From assembly GCF_013283785.1 (NCBI RefSeq), contig NZ_JABCPZ010000095.1, positions 1 through 37,299 on the forward strand: a DNA stretch of 37,299 bases, read 5' to 3'. Below are positions 21,867 to 29,514 of this stretch, in pieces. How positions within the stretch are numbered: position 1 is the first letter of the stretch; every line of letters begins with the position of its first letter. Origin of the DNA: Nonomuraea antri. Its GTDB lineage: Bacteria > Actinomycetota > Actinomycetes > Streptosporangiales > Streptosporangiaceae. Made by a program: the position numbers and the translations under genes. Below the pieces are notes generated by a model. That model did not search any database. It was given only the letters and a program-made list of their open reading frames with translations, and was not told the origin of the DNA.

Positions 21867-22895
21867 TCACGGGCCGGGGCGGCCCGTCCCGGCCGGGGCC
21901 GTGCTCTCGCGTACGACCAGCTCGGTGGCCAGCTCCACCCGCCTGGCCTCGGGCGCCTCGCCGCGCCGCATGGCCAGCACGGTACGCGTGGCCAGCGCGG
22001 CCATCTCCTGCAGCGGCTGGCGCACGGTGGTCAGCGGCGGCCAGGCGGACTTGGCCAGCGGCAGATCGTCGAACCCGACCACGCTCAGGTCGTCGGGCAC
22101 CCGCAGCCCGCGCCGCCTGGCCGCCTCGAACACGCCGAACGCCGTCAGGTCGCTGCCCGCGAAGATCGCGGTGGGCGGCCGGTCGAGCGCGAGCAGCGCG
22201 TCGCCGTGCTCGTGCCCGGAGTCGACCAGGAACGTGCCCCGCCTGATCAGCTCGGGCTCGACCGGCAGCCCTGCGGTCTCCAGCGCGGCCCGGTAGCCGT
22301 CGATCCTGGCCTGGCTGCACAGCATGTCGGCGGGTCCGCTGATCATGCCGATCCGCCGGTGGCCCAGCTCCAGCAGGTGCCGGGTGGCGGCCAGGCCGCC
22401 GTTCCAGTTGGTGGCGCCGACCGAGACGACGCCGGGCGCCGGCTCGCCTTCCGGGTCGACCACGACGAACGGCAGCGACCGGGCGCGGAGCTGGGCCTGC
22501 ACCCCGGTCGACAGCCGGGAGGCGACGATCACCACGCCGTCGGTCCTGCGCGCGGCCAGCCGTTCCAGCCAGTCGCGGCCGGGGCCCGCGTGCGTGTGCA
22601 GCACGGAGATGACCACGCTCGCGCCGCCCTCGTGCGCGGCGGCCTCGGCGCCGCGCACGATCTCCATCGCCCACGGGGATTCGATCTCGGCGAAGACCAG
22701 GTCGACCAGCCCGGCTGGAGTGTCGTCCTGGCTGACGCGGCGCTGGTAGCCGTGCTGCTGGAGCAGCCGTTCGATGCGGTGCCTGGTGGCCGGGGCGACT
22801 TCCGGCCGGCCGTTGATGACCTTCGAGACCGTGGGCACCGACACCCCGGCCTCTTCCGCGATCAACGCGATCGTCACCCGTCTCTTCGCTGACAC
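21867..22895 (-). CDS. LacI family transcriptional regulator of the sugar ABC transporter operon
   Basis: About 342 residues from a GTG at 22895; a more distant GTG at 22970 would put two operator palindromes inside the coding region and is less likely. The N-terminal HTH is canonical: V-T-I-A-L-I-A-E-E-A-G-V-S-V-P-T-V-S-K-V-I-N-G-R, ending R-I-E-R-L-L-Q-Q-H-G-Y. The periplasmic-binding-protein-like domain has V-I-V-A-S-R-L, D-P-E-G, H-R-R-I-G-M-I-S-G-P, F-A-G-S-D-L-T-A-F-G-V and V-V-G-F-D-D-L-P-L-A. It is divergent from the transporter operon and should repress it and itself through CGAAAGTTTCG palindromes until a sugar is bound. The 3' end is followed by a hairpin and repeat DNA. Confidence 0.92.
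   Translation of the reverse strand: MSAKRRVTIALIAEEAGVSVPTVSKVINGRPEVAPATRHRIERLLQQHGYQRRVSQDDTPAGLVDLVFAEIESPWAMEIVRGAEAAAHEGGASVVISVLHTHAGPGRDWLERLAARRTDGVVIVASRLSTGVQAQLRARSLPFVVVDPEGEPAPGVVSVGATNWNGGLAATRHLLELGHRRIGMISGPADMLCSQARIDGYRAALETAGLPVEPELIRRGTFLVDSGHEHGDALLALDRPPTAIFAGSDLTAFGVFEAARRRGLRVPDDLSVVGFDDLPLAKSAWPPLTTVRQPLQEMAALATRTVLAMRRGEAPEARRVELATELVVRESTAPAGTGRPGP
21869..21887. terminator. Hairpin at the end of the LacI gene
   Basis: ACGGGCC (21869-21875) and GGCCCGT (21881-21887) form a 7-bp stem with a 5-base loop that overlaps the last codons of the LacI gene. In the convergent arrangement with the kinase gene it could end either transcript. The stem is short, so the role is uncertain. 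Confidence 0.4.
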
Positions 22896-22909
22896 GATCG
22901 GGAGTGTAG

Positions 22910-22922
22910 CCGAAAGTTTCGG
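22910..22922. promoter_or_regulatory. LacI-family operator 1, CCGAAAGTTTCGG
   Basis: Perfect 13-bp palindrome centred on position 22916, 15 bp before the LacI GTG at 22895. It shares its sequence with two further sites at 22985 and 23005, so it is probably the autoregulatory site of the LacI gene. Confidence 0.8.
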
Positions 22923-22924
22923 AT

Positions 22925-22938
22925 TGGGATCGCTCCCA
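22925..22938. promoter_or_regulatory. CebR-like operator half-match, TGGGATCGCTCCCA
   Basis: A near-perfect palindrome, one base from TGGGAGCGCTCCCA, the operator known for the cellobiose regulator CebR of Streptomyces. It sits between the LacI gene start and the -35 region of the transporter promoter, directly next to operator 1, and may bring in a second LacI-type regulator. The functional link is inferred from similarity to the published consensus. Confidence 0.45.
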
Positions 22939-22947
22939 CGACGCGCA

Positions 22948-22977
22948 TTGACGCTCGACCAGCGACTCACCTAAGCT
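22948..22977 (+). promoter_or_regulatory. Probable promoter of the sugar ABC transporter operon
   Basis: TTGACG at 22948-22953 and TAAGCT at 22972-22977, spaced by 18 bp. Transcription would start near 22984, so operators 2 and 3 lie at and just after the start site, where a bound repressor blocks transcription. Confidence 0.5.
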
Positions 22978-22984
22978 CCGGGAA

Positions 22985-23017
22985 TCGAAAGTATCGGGGG
23001 GTTCACGAAAGTTTCGG
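22985..23017. promoter_or_regulatory. LacI-family operators 2 and 3 in front of the transporter operon
   Basis: TCGAAAGTATCGG (22985-22997, one mismatch) and ACGAAAGTTTCGG (23005-23017) repeat the operator 1 core CGAAAGTTTCG. Their centres are 20 bp apart, about two helical turns, so two repressor dimers can bind on the same face of the DNA, just upstream of the ribosome site (GGAAGGGG, 23025) of the first transporter gene. Confidence 0.8.
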
Positions 23018-23038
23018 ACACACTGGAAGGGGACCCCT

Positions 23039-24310
23039 ATGAGACGCAGTGCCGTGTTGATCGCGGCCGCCGTGCTGGTGGCCGGCTGCGGTGGCACGCC
23101 GGAGCAGGCGCAGGGCCCGTCGGGCGGGCCGGCCAAGGTGACGCTCGAATGGTGGCACCTGTAGACCAGCGAGCCGCTGAAGACGCTGTGGGCGCAGCGG
23201 GCCAAGGAGTTCGAGTCCAGGCACCCGAACGTGACGATCAAGGCCACGGTGCTGGAGAACGACGCGTACAAGGCCAAGCTCACCACGATCACGCAGTCGG
23301 GCAAGGCCCCCGACCTGTTCGTCACCTGGGGCGGCGGGGTGCTGCGGCAGCAGATCGACGCGGGCCTGGTCAAGGACCTCTCCGCGGACGTCGCACCCAC
23401 CCTGGACGGCTTCACCGCCGCCGCGCTGAGCGCCTACCAGTTCGACGGCAAGACCTACGCGTTGCCGACCGACATCGGCCTGGTGGGCTTCTGGTACAAC
23501 AAGAAACACTTCGCCGAGGCCGGCATCAGCGCGCCGCCCGCCACCTGGGCCGAGTTCCTCGACGGCGTCAAGAAGCTGAAAGCGGCCGGCATCACCCCGA
23601 TCGCGCTGGCCGGCAAGGAGAAGTGGCCGGGCCACTACTACTGGGCCTACCTGGCCATGCGCATCGCCGGGCTGCCCGCGCTGAAGCAGGCGGGCGTCGA
23701 CCACGACTTCACCAAGCCCGACTTCGTGGCCGCGGGCCAGCAGGTCAAGGCCCTGGCCGACCTGCAGCCGTTCCAGAAGGGCTTCCTCGGCGCGGGGTAC
23801 TCGACGCCCGACGGGCAGGCGGCCAGCGTCGCCAACGGCAAGGCCGCGATGGAGCTGATGGGCCAGTGGGCCCCGGCCGTGCAGGCGTCGTCGGGCAAGG
23901 GGCTGGGCGCGGACCTGGGCTTCTTCCCCTTCCCGGCGGTCGAGGGCGGCAAGGGCTCGGCCGGTGACGCGTTCGGCGGCGGCAACGGCCTGGCCGTGGG
24001 CGCCGACGCGCCGAAGGAGGCCGTGGAGTTCGTGAAGTTCATGACCGAGATGGACACCCACGCCAAGGCCGTGACGGCCGGCGGCGTGCTGCCGGTGCTC
24101 AAGGGCGAGGAGAGCGCGGTCAAGGACGCCAATCTCAAGCAGGTGGCGACCCTGCTGTCGGCGGCCTCCGGCTACCAGCTCTACCTCGACCAGGCGTACC
24201 CGCCGGCGGTGGGCCAGCAGGTCAACGACAGCGTGGCCGAGCTGATCGCCGGAACCAAGACGCCTGAGCAGGTCGGCCAGGCCATCAGCGACGTGGCCGA
24301 GAGCGAATGA
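23039..24310 (+). pseudogene. Sugar ABC transporter solute-binding lipoprotein, interrupted by an in-frame amber codon
   Basis: ATG 23039 follows GGAAGGGGA and opens a lipoprotein signal peptide, M-R-R-S-A-V-L-I-A-A-A-V-L-V-A-G-C, with Cys17 as lipid anchor. After V-T-L-E-W-W-H-L the frame meets TAG at 23162-23164 (codon 42) and then continues without a break: T-S-E-P-L-K-T-L-W-A-Q-R ... to the stop at 24308. The family normally has a residue such as Gln here, so a single C-to-T change (CAG to TAG) explains it. The remainder is a complete family 1 binding protein: A-P-D-L-F-V-T-W-G-G-G, Y-A-L-P-T-D-I-G-L-V-G-F-W-Y-N-K-K, M-E-L-M-G-Q-W-A-P and F-G-G-G-N-G-L. Without readthrough the importer would lack its receptor; a restart at GTG 23231 would be cytoplasmic. 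The stop overlaps the next start (ATGA). Confidence 0.85.
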
Positions 24311-25266
24311 CGACGCTCACCAGGGGGCCGCGGGTGCGTGCGCGCCCGGCCCCCGCCGCCACCCGGCGGCGGCGCCGCCGCTGGGTGACGATCGCCCTGT
24401 TCCTGCTGCCCGCGCTGGTGCTGTTCCTGCTGCTGGTGGTCGCCCCCATCCTGGTGGCGATGTACGCCAGCGCGTTCAAATGGAACGGCTTCGGCGGCCT
24501 GCCCACCGACTTCGTCGGCCTGGACAACTTCACCCGGCTGTTCGGCACCGAGATCTTCCGCGCGGACCTGTGGCACCTGGTGGTGCTGGTGGCGTTCTCG
24601 CTCGGGGTGCAGCTGCCGTTCTCGCTGGCCGTCGCCATGCTGCTGAACCAGCGCATCCGCGGCCGGGCGCTGTACCGGCTGGTGTTCTTCGCGCCGTACG
24701 TGTTGTCGGAGGTCATCGCCGGGGTGCTGTTCTCGCTGATCCTGGCGCCCGACGCGGGGATGGCGAACCAGGTGCTCGGCCTGGTCAGGCTGGACTCGGA
24801 GTGGCTGGCCGACCCGGACACCGTGATGCCCTCGCTGTTCCTGGTGATGAGCTGGAAGTACTTCGGCTTCCACATGATGATCTACCTGGCCGGACGGCAG
24901 AGCATCCCGGACGAGCTCATCGAGGCCGCCAAGATCGACGGCGCCGGCCCGTGGCAGGCGTTCCGGCACGTCACGCTGCCGCTGCTGGGCCCGACCATCC
25001 GGATCAGCGTCTTCCTGTCGGTCATCTACACCATCCAGCTGTTCGACCTGGTCTGGATACTCACCGGCGGCGGCCCCTCGCACGCCTCGGAGACGATGGC
25101 CGTCACGATGATGGAGTACGGCTTCAAGCGCTCCCAGGTGGGCTACGCCAGCGCGATCAGCGTGGTGATGTTCGTGCTCAGCCTCGTCTTCGCCCTCGGG
25201 TACCAGCGGTTCGTGATGCGCCGCGACCTGGAGGGGGCGACCACGTCCATGGGAGGACCCCGGTGA
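24307..25266 (+). CDS. Sugar ABC transporter permease, MalF/UgpA type
   Basis: 319 residues from ATG 24307 overlapping the binding-protein stop. Six predicted membrane segments start with I-A-L-F-L-L-P-A-L-V-L-F-L-L-L; a cytoplasmic Arg-rich N-terminus (T-R-R-R-R-R-R) precedes the first. The EAA loop that contacts the ATPase is E-A-A-K-I-D-G-A-G-P-W-Q-A-F-R-H-V-T-L-P-L-L-G-P. Y-R-L-V-F-F-A-P-Y-V-L-S is a family motif. It forms the membrane channel with the next gene product for uptake of an oligosaccharide. No ATPase gene is present in the operon; in actinobacteria a shared MsiK-type ATPase commonly powers such importers. Confidence 0.94.
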   Translation: MTTLTRGPRVRARPAPAATRRRRRRWVTIALFLLPALVLFLLLVVAPILVAMYASAFKWNGFGGLPTDFVGLDNFTRLFGTEIFRADLWHLVVLVAFSLGVQLPFSLAVAMLLNQRIRGRALYRLVFFAPYVLSEVIAGVLFSLILAPDAGMANQVLGLVRLDSEWLADPDTVMPSLFLVMSWKYFGFHMMIYLAGRQSIPDELIEAAKIDGAGPWQAFRHVTLPLLGPTIRISVFLSVIYTIQLFDLVWILTGGGPSHASETMAVTMMEYGFKRSQVGYASAISVVMFVLSLVFALGYQRFVMRRDLEGATTSMGGPR

Positions 25267-26087
25267 CTCGTGCCAAGTCCGCGCTGCCGCTGCACGCGAT
25301 CGCCTGGATCGTCGGCGCGTTCATCCTGGTCCCGGTGGTCTACGCGGTGCTGGGCGGGTTCAAGAGCAACACCCAGTTGTCGGGCAACCCGTTCGGCCTG
25401 CCCGATCCCTGGGTGCCGGCGAACTACTCCGACGTGCTGGTCTCGGCCTCGTTCTGGGGGCAGCTCGGCAACAGCGCGTTCATCGCGGTGATCTCGACGT
25501 TGCTGGTGGTGGCGCTGTCGGCGCTGGCCGCGTTCGCCTTCGCCAGGTTCGCCTTCCGCGGCAGGGAGCTGCTGTTCACGCTCTTCACGATGGGGCTGAT
25601 GTTCCCGTTCGCGGTGGCCATCCTGCCGATCTTCGTGTTGCTGCGCACGTTCGGGCTGCTCGACAACCCGCTCGGCGTCATCCTGGTGCAGGCCGCCTTC
25701 GGGCTGCCGCTCACGATCATCATTCTGCGCGGCTTCTTCCGCGGCATCCCCGGCGAGATCGAGGAGGCGGCCACGCTCGACGGGTGCACGCCGTTCGGCT
25801 TCTTCTGGCGGATCCTGCTGCCGATGGCGCGTCCGGCGCTGGCCACCGTCTCGGTGCTGGCGGTGGTGGGGAGCTGGAACAACTTCATGTTGCCGCTGGT
25901 GGTCTTCAGCGACGAGACACGCTGGACGCTGCCGCTGGGCATCCAGCAGTTCCAGGGCCAGTACAGCGCCGACACCGCCCGCATCCTGGCCTACCTGGTG
26001 CTGGCCATGGTGCCGGCGCTCGGGTTCTACGCTGTCGCCGAACGCCACCTGGTGGGCGGTCTGACAGCGGGCGCCACGAAGGGTTGA
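25263..26087 (+). CDS. Carbohydrate ABC transporter permease, MalG/UgpE type
   Basis: 274 residues from a GTG at 25263 that overlaps the previous stop codon and has GGAGGA at 25252-25257. Six membrane segments are predicted, starting I-A-W-I-V-G-A-F-I-L-V-P-V-V-Y-A-V-L-G-G-F-K; the EAA loop reads E-I-E-E-A-A-T-L-D-G-C-T-P-F-G-F-F-W-R-I-L-L-P-M-A-R-P. N-S-A-F-I-A-V and A-F-A-F-A-R-F-A-F-R-G-R are family motifs. It completes the importer core. No glycoside hydrolase follows, so the identity of the sugar must come from the operators or from the missing enzyme elsewhere. Confidence 0.94.
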   Translation: MTRAKSALPLHAIAWIVGAFILVPVVYAVLGGFKSNTQLSGNPFGLPDPWVPANYSDVLVSASFWGQLGNSAFIAVISTLLVVALSALAAFAFARFAFRGRELLFTLFTMGLMFPFAVAILPIFVLLRTFGLLDNPLGVILVQAAFGLPLTIIILRGFFRGIPGEIEEAATLDGCTPFGFFWRILLPMARPALATVSVLAVVGSWNNFMLPLVVFSDETRWTLPLGIQQFQGQYSADTARILAYLVLAMVPALGFYAVAERHLVGGLTAGATKG

Positions 26088-26128
26088 CACGTCCGGCATC
26101 TTGCGTGCGGCGGTTTTCGGCTGCCTAA

Positions 26129-26147
26129 TTAGGTAAGGCTTTCCTCA
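26129..26147. promoter_or_regulatory. Iron box (DtxR/IdeR/DmdR-type) upstream of efeU
   Basis: TTAGGTAAGGCTTTCCTCA matches 15 of 19 positions of the iron-regulator consensus TTAGGTTAGGCTAACCTAA. It lies 18 bp before the efeU start and overlaps a 10-bp palindrome, CCTAATTAGG (26124-26133). Binding of Fe2+-loaded DtxR-type repressor here would shut off iron uptake when iron is plentiful, as known for actinobacterial iron genes. Confidence 0.8.
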
Positions 26148-26164
26148 CGCACGCGGGAGTGGCG

Positions 26165-27004
26165 ATGTTCGCCAGCTACCTCATCGGGTTACGCGAAGGG
26201 CTGGAGGCGACGCTCGTCGTCTCCGTCCTCGTCGCGTTCCTGGTCAAGAGTGACCGGTCGGACAAGCTGCGGCTGGTGTGGACCGGCGTCGCCGCTGCCG
26301 TGGCGCTGTCGGTCGCGTTCGGCGCGCTGCTGACGTTCACCGCGGCCCGGCTGTCGTTCACCGCGCGCGAGCTGTTCGAGGCCGTCGCCTCGCTGCTGGC
26401 CGTCGTCTTCGTCACCTGGATGATCTTCTGGATGCGGCGGACCGCCCGGGCGCTCTCCGGCGAGCTGCGCGGCAAGCTGTCCGACGCGCTCCAGATGGGC
26501 TCACTCGCCGTGGTCGTGATGGCGTTCCTGGCCGTGGCCCGCGAAGGGCTGGAGACCGCGCTGCTGTTCTTCGCCTCCGTGCAGAGCGTCGCCGTGCAGT
26601 CCGATCCGCTCGTCGGCATCCTGCTCGGGCTGCTCACCGCCGTCGTCATCGGCTGGCTGCTCTACCGCGGCGCGGTGCGGGTCAACCTGTCGCGCTTCTT
26701 CACCTGGACCGGGCTGCTGCTGATCCTGGTGGCCGCGGGCATCTTCAAGTACGGCGTGCACGACCTGCAGGAGGCCGCCGTCCTGCCCGGGCTGAACACC
26801 CTGGCCTTCGACCTCGGCGCGGCGCTGCCCGCCGGGTCCTGGTACGGCAGCCTGCTGGCCGGGATGTTCAACGTCACCGCCCAGCCCAGCGTCCTGGAGG
26901 TCGTCGCCTGGGCCGCCTACCTGGTTCCCACGCTCTTCTTCTTCCTGCGACCCCAGCGGGCCGCCGCCACCCCGGTGCCCGCGCCCACCACCCCCGCGGC
27001 CTGA
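26165..27004 (+). CDS. efeU: Ferrous iron permease EfeU (FTR1 family)
   Basis: 279 residues from ATG 26165 with GGGAG five bases upstream; an overlapping GTG at 26159 is less likely. Seven hydrophobic segments carry the two FTR1 signatures R-E-G-L-E: I-G-L-R-E-G-L-E-A-T-L at residues 8-18 and V-A-R-E-G-L-E-T-A-L-L about residue 121. These glutamates move the iron ion. The product forms the membrane channel of the EfeUOB ferrous iron uptake system. It heads the operon under an iron box and is followed 12 bp later by efeO. Confidence 0.95.
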   Translation: MFASYLIGLREGLEATLVVSVLVAFLVKSDRSDKLRLVWTGVAAAVALSVAFGALLTFTAARLSFTARELFEAVASLLAVVFVTWMIFWMRRTARALSGELRGKLSDALQMGSLAVVVMAFLAVAREGLETALLFFASVQSVAVQSDPLVGILLGLLTAVVIGWLLYRGAVRVNLSRFFTWTGLLLILVAAGIFKYGVHDLQEAAVLPGLNTLAFDLGAALPAGSWYGSLLAGMFNVTAQPSVLEVVAWAAYLVPTLFFFLRPQRAAATPVPAPTTPAA

Positions 27005-27015
27005 ACAGGAGCATC

Positions 27016-28143
27016 ATGCGCACCCCCATCCGCCTGTCGTTCGGCGTGCTCGTCCTGGTCGGGCTGAGCGCCTGCGGCTCCGGGCAGGAGACCGCCGCCG
27101 CCCCCGCCGCGTCCGGGAAGATCGCGGTCGCCGCCACCGACACCGAGTGCAAGGTGGCCGTCGGCGAGGTGGCCGCGGGGACGAGCACGTTCGCCATCAC
27201 GAACAACGGCACCAAGGTGACCGAGTTCTACGTGTACGCGCCGGGCGACCGGGTGATGGCCGAGGTCGAGAACATCGTCCCGGGGCTGACCCGGGAGCTG
27301 ATCGCCGAACTGCCGGCCGGCGCGTACGAGACGGCCTGCAAGCCCGGCATGGTCGGCAAGGGCATACGCAACGCGCTCAAGGTCACCGGTGAGCACAAGC
27401 CGCTCAGCAGGGACGCCAAGCTCGCCGAGTCGGTGGCCAGCTACAAGCGTTACGTCAAGTCCCAGAGCGACACGCTGCTGGTCAAGACGCAGGAGTTCGT
27501 GGACGCGGTCAAGGCCCAGGACATCGAGCGGGCCAAGGCGCTGTTCCCGGTCTCGCGTACGTACTGGGAGCGCATCGAGCCGGTCGCGGAGATCTTCGGC
27601 GACCTCGACCCGGCCATCGACGCCCGCGAGGCCGACCTGGCCGAGGGCGAGGAGTGGACCGGGTTCCACAAGATCGAGAAAGACCTGTGGATCACCAAGG
27701 ACGTCAGCGAGGACGGCCCGATCGCCGACAAGCTGATCGCGGACGTCAAGACCATCGTGACCAAGGCCAACGCCGCCGAGCTGACCCCGCTGAACCTGGC
27801 CAACGGCGCCAAGGAGCTGCTCGACGAGGTGGCCACCGGGAAGATCACCGGCGAGGAGGACATCTGGTCGCACACCGACCTGTGGGACTTCGACGCCAAC
27901 CTCGACGGTTCCAAGGCGGCCGTGCAGGCGCTCCGGCCGGTGCTGGAGGAACGCGCCCCCGACCTGGTCAAGACGCTGGACGCGAAGTTCGCCGCGGCCG
28001 AGGCGGAGCTGGCCAAGCATCAGAAGGGCGACGGCTGGCGGCTGCACGACGAGCTGAGCAAGGCCGAGCTGAAGGCGCTCTCCGACGTGATCAACGCGCT
28101 GGGCGAGGAGATCAGCAAGGTCGCCCCCATCGTCGCCAAGTAG
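27016..28143 (+). CDS. efeO: Iron uptake lipoprotein EfeO (cupredoxin-like plus peptidase M75 domain)
   Basis: 375 residues from ATG 27016. Signal peptide R-T-P-I-R-L-S-F-G-V-L-V-L-V-G-L-S-A-C ends in a lipobox, so it is anchored to the outer face of the membrane. An N-terminal cupredoxin-like domain (S-T-F-A-I-T-N-N-G-T-K-V-T-E-F-Y-V-Y, ~45-115) is followed by the M75 helical domain with the metal motif H-x-x-E in G-F-H-K-I-E-K-D-L-W. EfeO binds and delivers iron to EfeU. Length and domain order match the family in actinobacteria. It is 11 bp from efeU and 26 bp from efeB. Confidence 0.95.
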   Translation: MRTPIRLSFGVLVLVGLSACGSGQETAAAPAASGKIAVAATDTECKVAVGEVAAGTSTFAITNNGTKVTEFYVYAPGDRVMAEVENIVPGLTRELIAELPAGAYETACKPGMVGKGIRNALKVTGEHKPLSRDAKLAESVASYKRYVKSQSDTLLVKTQEFVDAVKAQDIERAKALFPVSRTYWERIEPVAEIFGDLDPAIDAREADLAEGEEWTGFHKIEKDLWITKDVSEDGPIADKLIADVKTIVTKANAAELTPLNLANGAKELLDEVATGKITGEEDIWSHTDLWDFDANLDGSKAAVQALRPVLEERAPDLVKTLDAKFAAAEAELAKHQKGDGWRLHDELSKAELKALSDVINALGEEISKVAPIVAK

Positions 28144-28169
28144 CCGAGGACAGGACGGAAGGCACAGTC

Positions 28170-29432
28170 ATGGGCGAGCGGATGAGCCGCAGGAGCGTAC
28201 TCGGCCTGAGCGCCGCGGGCGCCGCGGGCGCGGCGGTGCTCGGCGCCGGCGCGGTGGCCTCGCGCGCGCTGCTCGACGAGCCCCCGGTCGCGCACGCGAG
28301 CACCACCGCCGACCCCGTCCCGTTCTACGGCGAGCACCAGGCGGGCATCGTCACACCGGCCCAGGACCGGCTGCACTTCGTCGCCTTCGACGTCACCACC
28401 GGCGACCGGGCCGAGCTGGTCGAGCTGCTGCAGGAGTGGACTGCCGCGGCGGCCAGGCTGGCGCAGGGCAAGGAGGCCGGGGCGTTCGGCGCGGTCGGCG
28501 GGGCCGCCGAGGCCGCGCCCGACGACACGGGCGAGGCGCTGGGCCTGCCCGCCTCCGGGCTGACGCTGACGATCGGCTTCGGCCCCTCGCTGTTCGACGA
28601 CAGGTTCGGGCTGGCGGCCAGGCGCCCGCCCGCGCTCGCCGACCTGCCGAAGTTCCCCGGTGAACAGCTCGTCCCGGACATCTGCGGCGGCGACATCTGC
28701 GTGCAGGCGTGCGCGCACGACCCGCAGGTGGCCGTGCACGCCATCCGCAACCTGGCCAGGATCGGCTTCGGCAAGGTCTCGGTGCGCTGGTCGCAGCTCG
28801 GCTTCGGGCGCACGTCGTCGACCTCGCGGGCCCAGACCACCCCGCGCAACCTCATGGGCTTCAAGGACGGCACGAACAACCTGAAACTGGAGGACGCCGA
28901 GCTGCTGCGCGACCAGCTCTGGGCCGCGGCCGCGGACGGCGCCGGCTGGATGGCGGGCGGCAGCTACCTGGTCACCAGGAAGATCCGCATGACGATCGAG
29001 ACCTGGGACCGCACGTCGCTGGCCGAGCAGGAGCAGATCTTCGGCCGCGACAAGGGCGAGGGCGCGCCGCTGGGCCGCAAGAAGGAGTTCGACCCGCTCG
29101 ACTTCGCCGCCGCCGGCCCCGACGGCGCCCCGTTCATCAGGGACGACGCGCACATCAAGCTGGCGCATCCGAGCAGCCACGGGGACGCGCGCCTGCTGCG
29201 CCGCGGCTACAACTACGTCGACGGCTCCGACGGCCTGGGCCGCCTGGACGCCGGGCTGTTCTTCATCGCCTACCAGCGCGATCCGCGCAGGCAGTTCGTG
29301 CCGGTGCAGCTGAGCCTGGCCAAGTCCGACCCGCTGAACGAGTACATCAAGCACGTCTCCAGCGGGCTGTTCGCGGTGCCGCCCGGGGTGCGTGACGCGG
29401 GTGACTACTGGGGCCGCACGCTTTTCGCGTGA
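28170..29432 (+). CDS. efeB: Deferrochelatase/DyP-type peroxidase EfeB, Tat-exported
   Basis: 420 residues from ATG 28170 with GGAAGG seven bases upstream. The N-terminus S-R-R-S-V-L-G-L-S-A-A-G-A-A-G-A-A is a twin-arginine signal. The DyP-type haem peroxidase core has the G-x-x-D-G motif in G-F-K-D-G-T-N-N with the catalytic Asp, a conserved Arg in V-T-R-K-I-R-M, and H-I-K-L-A-H-P containing candidates for the proximal haem ligand His. F-I-A-Y-Q-R-D-P-R-R-Q-F-V-P is the usual C-terminal family motif. EfeB oxidises ferrous to ferric iron and can take iron from haem. It completes the EfeUOB operon. The next gene starts 73 bp downstream, after an inverted repeat. Confidence 0.95.
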   Translation: MGERMSRRSVLGLSAAGAAGAAVLGAGAVASRALLDEPPVAHASTTADPVPFYGEHQAGIVTPAQDRLHFVAFDVTTGDRAELVELLQEWTAAAARLAQGKEAGAFGAVGGAAEAAPDDTGEALGLPASGLTLTIGFGPSLFDDRFGLAARRPPALADLPKFPGEQLVPDICGGDICVQACAHDPQVAVHAIRNLARIGFGKVSVRWSQLGFGRTSSTSRAQTTPRNLMGFKDGTNNLKLEDAELLRDQLWAAAADGAGWMAGGSYLVTRKIRMTIETWDRTSLAEQEQIFGRDKGEGAPLGRKKEFDPLDFAAAGPDGAPFIRDDAHIKLAHPSSHGDARLLRRGYNYVDGSDGLGRLDAGLFFIAYQRDPRRQFVPVQLSLAKSDPLNEYIKHVSSGLFAVPPGVRDAGDYWGRTLFA

Positions 29433-29463
29433 TATTTGGGGAAATGTCGGCCGATTCTGGTAG

Positions 29464-29514
29464 GACGGTCACGCCCGAATCCCCCAGCCGAGGACACCAC
29501 CGACCGTGACCGTC
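29464..29514 (+). promoter_or_regulatory. 10-bp inverted repeat enclosing the start codon of the first STM4015-type gene
   Basis: GACGGTCACG (29464-29473) is exactly complementary to CGTGACCGTC (29505-29514), with a 31-base loop. The right arm contains the GTG start codon (29506). In mRNA it would put the start codon in a stem with the weak ribosome site (GAGGA, 29490-29494) in the loop. It also lies 31 bp after the efeB stop. A translation switch or a terminator for efeUOB are both possible. Confidence 0.5.

Noticed and set aside
26084..26106. TTGACA at the end of the MalG-type gene as -35 box of efeU
   Set aside because: It contains the stop codon of the permease gene and no -10 element is found at 16-19 bp; the iron box position favours a promoter nearer to 26130.
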